This document shows, in pieces, positions 27,097-35,210 of a stretch of 51,971 nt of DNA. The notes beneath the pieces are model-generated. The model was not told the origin of the DNA. It saw only the letters and a program-made list of their open reading frames with translations, and did not search any database. How positions within the stretch are numbered: the first letter of the stretch is position 1; each line of letters starts with the position of its first letter. The stretch comes from Bacteroidales bacterium (GTDB lineage: Bacteria > Bacteroidota > Bacteroidia > Bacteroidales > UBA932): assembly GCA_024401855.1 (NCBI GenBank), contig JAKSKH010000014.1:1-51971 (forward strand), in the 5' to 3' direction. Position numbers and translations under genes: made by a program.

Positions 27097-28966
27097 AAAT
27101 TTTCTCGCTGCAGTATTGGGGGCATCCTTATGCGTATGCGCAGGAGCTCAGGGTATTTTTGTAGAGGCGGAAAGTTTCTCGGACAAGGGTGGCTGGTCTC
27201 TCGACCAGCAGTTCATGGATCTGATGGGCTCTCCCTACCTCATCGCGCACGGATACGGCAAGCCTGTTTCGGATGCGTCAACTGAAATTGAAGTGAAAAG
27301 CCCCGGTACATACCACGTTTATGCAAGGACCTATAACTGGGTGTCTCCCTGGACCACGGAAAAGGAAGGCCCGGGTGCATTCAGGATAAAGATAGGAGGC
27401 AGGGCGCTCAAGCCCGTGCTCGGCACCTCCGGAGACTCCTGGTGCTGGCAGGATGCCGGAAGCATGAAGCTCGGTGCCGGCAGGACCACGCTGTCGCTGT
27501 GTGACCTCAAGGGCTTTGACGGCCGGTGCGATGCCATATATCTCACTTCCGAAGACGGAGACATTCCCCCGTCCGATGTCGGGGCCCTTGAAGAATTCCG
27601 TCGCAGCCACGGGGCAATATCCTCCGAACCTGCAGACGGAGGCAGTTATGACTTTGTTGTCATTGGAGGAGGTATAGGAGGGATGTGTGCCGCCGTTGCC
27701 GCGGCTCGTTTCGGGTGCAGGGTGGCGCTTGTCAATGACCGTTTTGTCCCTGGCGGAAACAACAGCGCGGAAGTCCGTGTCCATCTGGGAGGATACATAG
27801 AAATGCCTCCTTACGAAGCCCTCGGACGTATGCAGCGCGAATTCGGGCACAGCAGGATAGGCAACGCCCAGACTGCGGACTATTATGAGGATGAAAAGAA
27901 AATCGCCTTTCTGGAAGCCCAGGAGGGCCTCGACTACTATCCCGGATGGAGGGCCGTGAGGGTGAGGATGAAAGACCCGTGCACCATAGAGTCGGTCATC
28001 GTCCGCCATGTCGAAACAGGACGCGAGATGGAACTGCGTTCACCCATATTCAGCGACTGCACCGGAGATGCCAACCTGGGTTACATGGCCGGAGCGGACT
28101 GGACCATGGGCCGCGAGGGCAGGGACGAGTACGGCGAACCGCTTGCCCCCGAACACTCAGACAAGCTCACGATGGGCTCGTCTGTGCAGTGGTACTCCGT
28201 AGAGGGGAAGAAATCGACATTCCCCGAATTCAGTTACGGAGTGGAATTCAACGAAGATAACTGCCGGGCTGTCACAATGGGCGAGTGGACTTGGGAGACG
28301 GGAATGAACCGTGACCAGATACGTGACTTCGAGCGCATCCGCGACTACGGCATGCTCGTGGTGTATTCCAACTGGAGTTTCCTGAAAAACCATTACAGCG
28401 GCAAGTCCGAATATGCTTCAAGGGAACTGGGATGGGTGGCATATACGGCAGGAAAACGTGAGTCCCGACGCCTTCTCGGAGATTATGTCCTCAAGCAGGA
28501 CGATGTTGACAAGCAGGTCTTCCACGAAGATGCGTCCTTTACTACCACCTGGCATTTCGACCTTCATTTCCCGGATCCCGAGAATTCAAGGCTCTTCCCC
28601 GGGAATGAGTTCATCGCCGCCACAAAAGACAACCTCATTTATCCTTATGCCGTGCCGTACCGGGTGCTGTATTCCCGCAATATCAACAATCTCTTCATGG
28701 CCGGTCGCAACATAAGCGTGACTCACGTCACCCTGGGCTCAACCCGTCTGATGCGTACCATAGGAATGATGGGGGAGGTTGTGGGTATGGCCGCCTCCAT
28801 ATGCCGGAAACACAACGTCCAACCACGGGACGTTTACAGGAAATATCTTCCCGAGCTCAAGGAACTTATGACCATGGGTGCAGCCCGTACCGACATCGAG
28901 CTTCCGGACAACCAGCGCTTCAACCTGGGGGCTTGTCTGGACAAGCCTAAGTTTACCATTCAATAA
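27089..28966 (+). CDS. Secreted FAD-dependent oxidoreductase with N-terminal beta-sandwich
   Basis: The protein has 625 residues. A signal peptide (about residues 1-21, ending AGAQ) is followed by a carbohydrate-binding-like sandwich (about 22-155). A FAD_oxidored-type domain then begins with DFVVIGGGIGGMCAA (dinucleotide loop 193-198). The C-terminal FAD contact is MAGRNISVTHVTLGSTRLMR. Proteins of this kind, often annotated as xanthan-lyase-like or simply FAD-dependent oxidoreductases, are common in Bacteroidota glycan loci, but their substrates are largely unproven. The creatininase-family gene starts 27 bases downstream, probably in the same transcript. Its position beside the sialic-acid genes suggests oxidation or reduction of a modified sugar. 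Confidence 0.88.
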   Translation: MIKNFLAAVLGASLCVCAGAQGIFVEAESFSDKGGWSLDQQFMDLMGSPYLIAHGYGKPVSDASTEIEVKSPGTYHVYARTYNWVSPWTTEKEGPGAFRIKIGGRALKPVLGTSGDSWCWQDAGSMKLGAGRTTLSLCDLKGFDGRCDAIYLTSEDGDIPPSDVGALEEFRRSHGAISSEPADGGSYDFVVIGGGIGGMCAAVAAARFGCRVALVNDRFVPGGNNSAEVRVHLGGYIEMPPYEALGRMQREFGHSRIGNAQTADYYEDEKKIAFLEAQEGLDYYPGWRAVRVRMKDPCTIESVIVRHVETGREMELRSPIFSDCTGDANLGYMAGADWTMGREGRDEYGEPLAPEHSDKLTMGSSVQWYSVEGKKSTFPEFSYGVEFNEDNCRAVTMGEWTWETGMNRDQIRDFERIRDYGMLVVYSNWSFLKNHYSGKSEYASRELGWVAYTAGKRESRRLLGDYVLKQDDVDKQVFHEDASFTTTWHFDLHFPDPENSRLFPGNEFIAATKDNLIYPYAVPYRVLYSRNINNLFMAGRNISVTHVTLGSTRLMRTIGMMGEVVGMAASICRKHNVQPRDVYRKYLPELKELMTMGAARTDIELPDNQRFNLGACLDKPKFTIQ

Positions 28967-28993
28967 TTTACATATTAACCATATATTCGAACA

Positions 28994-29752
28994 ATGTACT
29001 CCAAATTTGACATTACAACCGCAAAATGGGGCGATGTGAGACAGGCCCCCGAATATGACATCGCAATTCTGCCCTGGGGAGCCACGGAACCCCATAATCT
29101 GCATCTTCCCTACTGCACCGACGTCCTCGCTTCACAGGCCATAGCATTCGATGTGGCGGAGGGCGCGTCACGCAGGGGTATCAGGCTTATGGTTCTTCCC
29201 GGCGTCCCTTTCGGCTCCCAGAACCCGGGCCAGAAGGAACTTCCTTTCTGCATCCACACCTCCCAGGTCACGCAGAATGCCATACTTCGTGACATAGTTT
29301 CTTCGCTTGAACGTCAAGGAATAAGGAAACTCCTGATTATCAACGGCCACGGAGGGAACACATTCAAGGGGATGATCCGCGACCTTGCCGTTGAAAAACC
29401 CGACTTCCTCATAGTGTCAAGCGACTGGTTCGCCTTCATTCCACGCAAGGGTTTCTTTGAGGCGGAGATAGATGACCATGCCGGCGAACAGGAGACATCC
29501 GTCATAATGCACTATTATCCCGACCTGGTTAAAATGGAGTATGCCGGCAGCGGAGAAAGCAAGCCCTTCGCAGTGGAGGGCCTGAACGGGAAGGTCGGCT
29601 GGACACCCCGCAACTGGTCAAAAGTCTCGAGGGATACGGGCATAGGAAACCCCTCCGCATCAACGCCGGAGAAAGGAGGGAAATACGCCGCCGCGGTGGT
29701 TGCAGAGTATGTCAAGCTTGTCTGTGACCTGTGCCGCAAGGACCTTTACTAG
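28994..29752 (+). CDS. Creatininase-family metal-dependent amidohydrolase
   Basis: This 252-residue cytoplasmic protein has the creatininase fold. The metal ligands E32, H34 and D43 sit in GATEPHNLHLPYCTD with the family's spacing. INGHGGNTFKG lies near residue 117 and DDHAGEQETS near residue 158. Family members hydrolyse cyclic or linear amide bonds (creatinine, formamidopyrimidines, mycofactocin precursor). The true substrate here is unknown. It follows the FAD oxidoreductase closely and converges on the transporter gene with a gap of three bases. Confidence 0.88.
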   Translation: MYSKFDITTAKWGDVRQAPEYDIAILPWGATEPHNLHLPYCTDVLASQAIAFDVAEGASRRGIRLMVLPGVPFGSQNPGQKELPFCIHTSQVTQNAILRDIVSSLERQGIRKLLIINGHGGNTFKGMIRDLAVEKPDFLIVSSDWFAFIPRKGFFEAEIDDHAGEQETSVIMHYYPDLVKMEYAGSGESKPFAVEGLNGKVGWTPRNWSKVSRDTGIGNPSASTPEKGGKYAAAVVAEYVKLVCDLCRKDLY

Positions 29753-29755
29753 AAA

Positions 29756-31000
29756 TTATACCCTGTTGTCTGTTTCAGGCTTCAGAATGGAGAGCTGAAG
29801 CAGCAGGGCCAGAGCTATGACTCCCGCCATGAGCGAGAAACCTAGTCCGAGGTTTCCGCTGTCGGCCCATTTGCCGAGCACGCGGGTGATGGCGGCGCCG
29901 GCGAATACTCCGGTCATGTTCATTATTCCGTAGGCGGTGGCACGGTTTTTTGCCGGGACGAACTGGCAGAGAATCGGCATGTTGTTGGTGTCGAACATTC
30001 CGTATCCTATACCGAAGCACACGCCTGCCCCGACGGCGGCGGCCATTCCGTGCCCGGCTCCTATGAGCACGAGGGCCGGAATCATCAGGGAAAGTCCTAT
30101 GGCACTGGTATAGATTCTTCCCTTAAGATTCTTCTTCACCCAGCGGTCGGAAAGGAATCCTCCCAGAATCACCCCCACAAAGGACGATGCCGCAATCGTT
30201 ATCGTTGAAATCGGGCCTGCCTCAGACATGGGAATGCCCAGGCTGTCCGCAAAAAGGGTGGGAAGCCAGTTCTTCGTGGCCCATCCGGGAAGAGATGAAG
30301 ATGCGAAGAAGAACAGAATAACCCAGAACGCAATGTTGGAGAAAACAAGGGCGAAACTCTTCCATACAGGCTCTTTTCCGGCAATTGTGACCTCCTCCTT
30401 TTCGCCGGTGGCGCGTGCCTTGTCCTTCAGGGCAAATGCCAGAATGACGGCATAAGTCACTCCCACGATGCCGAACCAGTGGAAGGTCTGCTGCCACGAA
30501 AATGCTTCCGCAAGCGTAGCCCCGAACCCTCCGACGGCCTGCCCGAAGTACAGGCCCGTCATATGTATGCCTACGGCGAGACTGCGGGCCGATCCCGTGA
30601 AATAATCTGCAATGAGGGAAAGTCCTGCCGGAATATAAAGGGCCTCGCTTACTCCCATCAGCGCCCTTAGCCAGTAAATCTGGTTGAAAGAGGTACAGTG
30701 TCCCATAAGCAGAGTCACTGTGGACCACACGCCGAGAGATGCTATTATAAGCCACTTCCGGCTGATTCTGTCCGCCACGGCGCCGGCGAACGGGCTGATG
30801 CATCCGTAAATCCAGAGGAAGATTGCCATCAGTCTTCCGAAGTTCACCGCCGACTCCAGTTCGTGGATGTCCACCTGCATTGCGTCCCGCATTGTCGAGA
30901 GCATCTGCCTGTCCATATAATTGAGCAGGGCCACCACCCACAGCAGGGCCACGACTGTCCAGGGATATATCCTGTTTACTGTTTCAGAATTTCGTCGCAT
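29756..31000 (-). CDS. nanT: MFS transporter, probable sialic-acid importer
   Basis: The 414-residue protein has about twelve hydrophobic segments. The MFS loop GAVADRISRKWLI lies near residue 74 and its counterpart GGFLSDRWVKK lies in the second half. It belongs to the organic-anion-type MFS branch used for sialic acid in Bacteroidales nan operons; the assignment rests on the context of lyase and epimerase genes just upstream. Its start lies 25 bases inside the end of the epimerase gene, so it is probably translated by coupling. An alternative substrate such as ManNAc or another sugar acid cannot be excluded. Confidence 0.85.
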   Translation of the reverse strand: MRRNSETVNRIYPWTVVALLWVVALLNYMDRQMLSTMRDAMQVDIHELESAVNFGRLMAIFLWIYGCISPFAGAVADRISRKWLIIASLGVWSTVTLLMGHCTSFNQIYWLRALMGVSEALYIPAGLSLIADYFTGSARSLAVGIHMTGLYFGQAVGGFGATLAEAFSWQQTFHWFGIVGVTYAVILAFALKDKARATGEKEEVTIAGKEPVWKSFALVFSNIAFWVILFFFASSSLPGWATKNWLPTLFADSLGIPMSEAGPISTITIAASSFVGVILGGFLSDRWVKKNLKGRIYTSAIGLSLMIPALVLIGAGHGMAAAVGAGVCFGIGYGMFDTNNMPILCQFVPAKNRATAYGIMNMTGVFAGAAITRVLGKWADSGNLGLGFSLMAGVIALALLLQLSILKPETDNRV

Positions 31001-32157
31001 AGTATACCGGCTTTAATCATCATTCTCGGAACATGGAAGGGGCCTTTGAAAATATTGCCCTTTGCGGGCTGGGCCACGGAGCCGTCACGATGCAGGTATC
31101 CGTACCACTCGCCGTATTCCCTGTCTGCAAAGTGCTCGAAGGCCCATTCGTTCGCGGCCTTGTGTATTTCCAGATACCTGTCGTTCCCCGTGATTTTATA
31201 TGCGTAAAGGGAGGCAATGACGGTTTCGCACTGAGGCCACCAGAACTTCATGTCCTGGGAGTAGTCCTGAGGAGGGAAGTTCCTGCAGTCCTTGAAGTTT
31301 ATCACACCTCCGAACTCCTTGTCCCATCCCCATTCGAAGTCCCAGTCGAAAATCTGCAGGGCCAGCTTGCGGACGTGGGCGGCATCGTTGAAAAGGTGTG
31401 CGGTATCCATGAGGAACCACGAGGTTTCTATGCAGTGACCCGGATTGATCGTGCGGCCGGCTATGGTGTCTATGAGTTTTCCGTTTTCGTCAACGCTTTC
31501 CAGGATTGTCCTGTACTCAGGGATTATCAGTTTGTTCTCAATCAGGTCCAGCGATGTGTTCAGCTGCTCGTCGAGGCTGGGGTCGTCAATGACTTTCTTT
31601 AGGACCGCCACCACATTGAAGAACATCATCGTTATGGAATGGCTGTATCCTTTCTGCGTGGTTTTCGGGGGCAGGAAACCCGGACGGGACAGCATCTCTC
31701 GCGTGCGTTTGAAAAGGTCCAGGGCCTTCTGCGCATAGCTGCGGTCTCCGCTGGCGAGGGAGTACTCCGCCATCGCCATGATGGCGAAACATTCGGAAAA
31801 GACGTAGCGGCGCTTCTGCACTCCGCGGCCATCCTCGGTTACGGTAAAGAACATGTGTCCGTCGGTGTCGAAGCAATGCCTCTCCATGAAGTCTATGCAG
31901 GAACGGGAGGCTTCAAGCCATCCGGCATCTTTCCTTACATTGTTGTATGCGTATGCCGCAACAAAGCCGAAACGCCCCTGGAACCATACGGACTTTGTCC
32001 TGTCCATCAGCGTTCCGTCCCGGTCAAGGCAGGTGTAGACTCCTCCGTGTACGCGGTCAAGGCCGTTCTTGAGCCAGAACGGCATTATGTCGTTGCAAAG
32101 GTCGCTCACGTATCTTTCGCGGCATGCTTCAAGGTATTGTCTCTGTTCCGCGTTCAT
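30976..32157 (-). CDS. nanE: N-acylglucosamine 2-epimerase
   Basis: The 393-residue protein has the (alpha/alpha)6 barrel of the AGE family, which interconverts N-acetylmannosamine and N-acetylglucosamine. Characteristic runs include VHGGVYTCLDRDG (near residue 36), KSVWFQGRF, INPGHCIETSWFLMD with the catalytic histidine, and WWPQCETVIA. ATG at 32157 is chosen because it overlaps the lyase stop as ATGA. An upstream ATG at 32169 would add four residues. In Bacteroidales this epimerase replaces the kinase-dependent NanK/NanE route of enterobacteria. Confidence 0.93.
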   Translation of the reverse strand: MNAEQRQYLEACRERYVSDLCNDIMPFWLKNGLDRVHGGVYTCLDRDGTLMDRTKSVWFQGRFGFVAAYAYNNVRKDAGWLEASRSCIDFMERHCFDTDGHMFFTVTEDGRGVQKRRYVFSECFAIMAMAEYSLASGDRSYAQKALDLFKRTREMLSRPGFLPPKTTQKGYSHSITMMFFNVVAVLKKVIDDPSLDEQLNTSLDLIENKLIIPEYRTILESVDENGKLIDTIAGRTINPGHCIETSWFLMDTAHLFNDAAHVRKLALQIFDWDFEWGWDKEFGGVINFKDCRNFPPQDYSQDMKFWWPQCETVIASLYAYKITGNDRYLEIHKAANEWAFEHFADREYGEWYGYLHRDGSVAQPAKGNIFKGPFHVPRMMIKAGILCDEILKQ

Positions 32158-33071
32158 AGTATGTTGCATCTGTTGAAGAAATCTATCGCTTCGAGTTCGG
32201 CTTTCATCGCCTTCTCTTCTTCGTCCGTCATGTTGCGCCAGGGAACACGGTTGGGGCCGAGGTCAAGGCCTATCAGCTTCATTATCCTCTTGCCTCCCAC
32301 AATGTTCCCGCGGTAGTGGCAGATGACGTTTATCACCTCCTGGCTGTAATCCTGCAGTTCCCTTGCCCGGGCAAGGTCTCCGGCGGCCCAGGCCTCTCCT
32401 ATGGCAACCTGCACCCGTCCGTTGTAATTGGTGGTTCCGCAGATTCCTCCCTGTGCGCCTCCCTGTGCAAGGCTTGGCAGATATGTCTCGTCCTGCCCGT
32501 GGAGCATGTCGAACTTCCCGTTCTTGTAAAGGCGGCACTGGTTGTATTCGTAAAGGCTTTCGAAGGTGTATTTGATGCCTGCGAAGTTGGGAATCCTTCC
32601 GTCAACCGCCTTGAGGAAATCGAGCATCGGGAGGAAACATCCGTTGAATGCCGGAATATGGTAGAAATAGAAGGGAAGGTCAGGAGCCGCGGCCGCGATG
32701 GTCTCGCAGTACTTCACCAGTTCCTCTACCCGCCCTATCTTCGGGAACGGGGGAGCCATCGCCCCTATGCCCCATGCGCCGATCTCCTTAGCGTGAGCGG
32801 CGAGCTTCGCGCTCTCGCGAAGGCAGCAGCTCCCTACGTGGACGATTACCTTGAATCCTTCCGGGACGCTTTCAACCCACTTCTCGGCAAGCTGTATCCT
32901 TTCTTCCGTAGTGAGCATATAGCCCTCTCCCGACGAGCCGTTTATGAAAACGCCCTTGAGTCCGTTCTTCGCGAGCATTGCAGCGTAAGCCGGGACGGGT
33001 TCCAGGTTTACGTCACCGTTGGCCTTCATAGGGGTGAAGGGCGCATCTATGAGTCCGATAATCTTTTCCAT
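32154..33071 (-). CDS. nanA: N-acetylneuraminate lyase
   Basis: The 305-residue protein is a class I aldolase of the DapA/NanA family. It cleaves N-acetylneuraminate to pyruvate and N-acetylmannosamine in the cytoplasm. The GSSGEGYML loop starts at residue 45, the catalytic tyrosine is Y137 in FYFYHIP, and the Schiff-base lysine is K167 in AGIKYT. The length matches the family. ATG at 33071 is chosen because upstream sequence in this frame does not look coding and runs into the divergent esterase gene. It is the first gene of the coupled nanA-nanE-nanT operon. NanA rather than DapA is supported by the epimerase, esterase and sialidase neighbours. Confidence 0.93.
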   Translation of the reverse strand: MEKIIGLIDAPFTPMKANGDVNLEPVPAYAAMLAKNGLKGVFINGSSGEGYMLTTEERIQLAEKWVESVPEGFKVIVHVGSCCLRESAKLAAHAKEIGAWGIGAMAPPFPKIGRVEELVKYCETIAAAAPDLPFYFYHIPAFNGCFLPMLDFLKAVDGRIPNFAGIKYTFESLYEYNQCRLYKNGKFDMLHGQDETYLPSLAQGGAQGGICGTTNYNGRVQVAIGEAWAAGDLARARELQDYSQEVINVICHYRGNIVGGKRIMKLIGLDLGPNRVPWRNMTDEEEKAMKAELEAIDFFNRCNIL

Positions 33072-33140
33072 TTTCCGATAATATGTTGGTATATGCAAAT
33101 ATGAGTAATTTTTACTTAATTTGTACATAAAAACAGGGCT
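33072..33140. promoter_or_regulatory. Divergent control region of the sialic-acid locus
   Basis: This 69-base AT-rich gap separates the leftward nanA operon from the rightward esterase-sialidase operon. CATATTTG on the minus strand (33103-33096) and TTAATTTG on the plus strand (33116-33123) each differ from TAnnTTTG at one base. I do not see a good -33 element or an operator palindrome. Confidence 0.35.
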
Positions 33141-35204
33141 ATGCGCAGATTCTTCTTTTTGCTTGTTTTTCTTCTTGCCGTGATTCCGTCCCCGGGCCGG
33201 AACCGGATACGCGTGGCATGCATAGGAGACAGCGTGACATACGGTTACGGCATAGAAGACAGGGAAAACGACAGTTATCCGTCCCAACTCCAGAAGTTGC
33301 TCGGCAGCTCGTATGAAGTGCGCAACTTCGGGCATAACGGGGCAACGCTCCTCTCTCACGGACACAGGCCTTACATCACTCTTCCCGAGTTCGGGGAAGC
33401 CCTGGAATACAAGGCGGACATAGTGGTCATTCATCTTGGCCTGAACGATACGGACCCCCGCAACTGGCCGAATTATTCCGAAGAATTCATACCCGACTAC
33501 AGGGCTCTCATAGACACTCTCCGCACTGCGAATCCGGACGCGGAGGTATGGATATGCAGGATGACTCCCATAATGCACGGTCATCACCGCTTCCTGAGCG
33601 GTACGCGCGACTGGCATGCGCAGGAGCAGAAAGCCATAGAACAGGTGGCGGAAGGTGCCGGAGCCGGGCTTATAGATCTCTATACCCCGCTGTTCTGCCG
33701 TCCAGACCTGTTCGCCGACAACCTGCACCCCGACGAGGAAGGTGCCGGGATAATGGCCCGTACTGTATATCAAGCTGTTACCGGAGATTTTGGAGGTCTT
33801 TCCCTTTCGCCGATGTACACAGACAACATGGTGATCCAGCGTGGCGAACCCATATGTTTCAGCGGAATGTCCGACCGTGGCGACAAGGTGAATGTCCGTT
33901 TTGCGGGCAGAAAGCTTTCTTCGGTTTCCGGCTCAGACGGCAGGTGGAGGGTGGAATTCCCCGCAATGCCTGCAGGAGGCCCGTATAAGCTTGAAATTTC
34001 TGCAGGGAAGACTTCGTTCCAGTTCGGCAATGTATGGGTGGGCGAAGTATGGCTCTGTGCAGGGCAGTCGAATATGGAATTCAAGCTTTCCGGATGCTCC
34101 ACCGCTTCCGAAGATATTGAGGAGGCTCCGAAGCAGGAGAGACTTCATCTGTTCAACATGAAGGAGAACTGGCTCACGTATGACTGCGTCTGGCCGGAGT
34201 CCGCGCTTGATTCCGTGAACCGCCTGCAATATCTCACTCCTCAGGGCTGGAGAATGAGCGATTCTTCTTCGGCATCGGATTTCTCAGCCATAGGCTATCA
34301 TTTCGGAAGAACTCTTGCAGACAGCCTCGGGTGCCACGTGGGCTTGATAAACTGCTCCGTGGGAGGGTCCACCACCGAATCGTGGGTTGATCCCGACATT
34401 CTTCGCTGGGAATATCCCCAGGTGCTGTACAACTGGGCACAGGGAGACTTCGGCCAGGCCTGGGCGAGGGGAAGGGCTCTGAAGAACATAGAAGCCGCTT
34501 CCAATCCGCTCCAGCGTCATCCCTATCAGCCGGGGTATCTCTTTGACGCGGGCATACGCCTTCTTGACAGGTGGAACATCAGGGGAGTGCTCTGGTATCA
34601 GGGCGAATCAAATGCGCATAACATAGAAACCCATGCCGATCTTTTCCGCCTTATGGTCAAGGGGTTCCGCAGATACTGGAATCCCGGTCCCGCAATTCAG
34701 GTCATCCAGCTTTCGGGAATAGGCACACGGCCCTCATGGCCGTCGTTCAGGGATTCGCAGCGCCGTCTGGCGGAAAGCATGGATAACGTCGGACTTACCG
34801 TATGTTCCGATCTGGGGCATCCTGTCGACGTGCATCCACGCAACAAGAAACCTGTGGGGGAGAGGTCGGCTGCCTGCGTTCTGAACAGGGTGTACGGATA
34901 TGGGAATGTTACACCCTCCGGGCCTGTTTACAAAGGATTTGATGTTGAAGGAACTTGTCTGCGCCTGCATTTTGACTATGCGGAGGGGATGAGCGTGACC
35001 GGAGGGTTTGAGATTGCAGGGCAGGATGGCATCTACCATCCCGCCGTTGCCGTAGTGGATGGAGATGCGATTCTGTTGCGTTCGGACGATGTCAGCTCCC
35101 CTTGCGCCGTGCGCTACGGGTGGACTCCGGATCCGGTCGGCGCGGACTTGCGCAATGCTGCCGGATATCCGGCCTCCACTTTCAGGGATGAACATTTCAA
35201 ATAA
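33141..35204 (+). CDS. nanS: Two-domain sialate O-acetylesterase
   Basis: The 687-residue secreted enzyme removes O-acetyl groups from sialic acids so that sialidase and lyase can act. A signal peptide (about residues 1-19) is followed by a first SGNH domain (about 22-215) with ACIGDSVTYGYG (S31), HLGLND and DNLHPDEEG. A second, SASA-type domain (about 290-600) has VWLCAGQSNMEF (S310), NCSVGGS and LWYQGESNA. The double arrangement is known for Bacteroidales EstA/NanS esterases. The sialidase gene begins seven bases after its stop. Both catalytic sites look complete. Confidence 0.9.
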   Translation: MRRFFFLLVFLLAVIPSPGRNRIRVACIGDSVTYGYGIEDRENDSYPSQLQKLLGSSYEVRNFGHNGATLLSHGHRPYITLPEFGEALEYKADIVVIHLGLNDTDPRNWPNYSEEFIPDYRALIDTLRTANPDAEVWICRMTPIMHGHHRFLSGTRDWHAQEQKAIEQVAEGAGAGLIDLYTPLFCRPDLFADNLHPDEEGAGIMARTVYQAVTGDFGGLSLSPMYTDNMVIQRGEPICFSGMSDRGDKVNVRFAGRKLSSVSGSDGRWRVEFPAMPAGGPYKLEISAGKTSFQFGNVWVGEVWLCAGQSNMEFKLSGCSTASEDIEEAPKQERLHLFNMKENWLTYDCVWPESALDSVNRLQYLTPQGWRMSDSSSASDFSAIGYHFGRTLADSLGCHVGLINCSVGGSTTESWVDPDILRWEYPQVLYNWAQGDFGQAWARGRALKNIEAASNPLQRHPYQPGYLFDAGIRLLDRWNIRGVLWYQGESNAHNIETHADLFRLMVKGFRRYWNPGPAIQVIQLSGIGTRPSWPSFRDSQRRLAESMDNVGLTVCSDLGHPVDVHPRNKKPVGERSAACVLNRVYGYGNVTPSGPVYKGFDVEGTCLRLHFDYAEGMSVTGGFEIAGQDGIYHPAVAVVDGDAILLRSDDVSSPCAVRYGWTPDPVGADLRNAAGYPASTFRDEHFK

Positions 35205-35210
35205 TCATAT

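Noticed and set aside
33072-33773. Upstream extension of the nanA frame
   Set aside because: It runs antisense through the sialate O-acetylesterase gene, and the NanA family starts at the MEKIIGLIDAPFTP segment.
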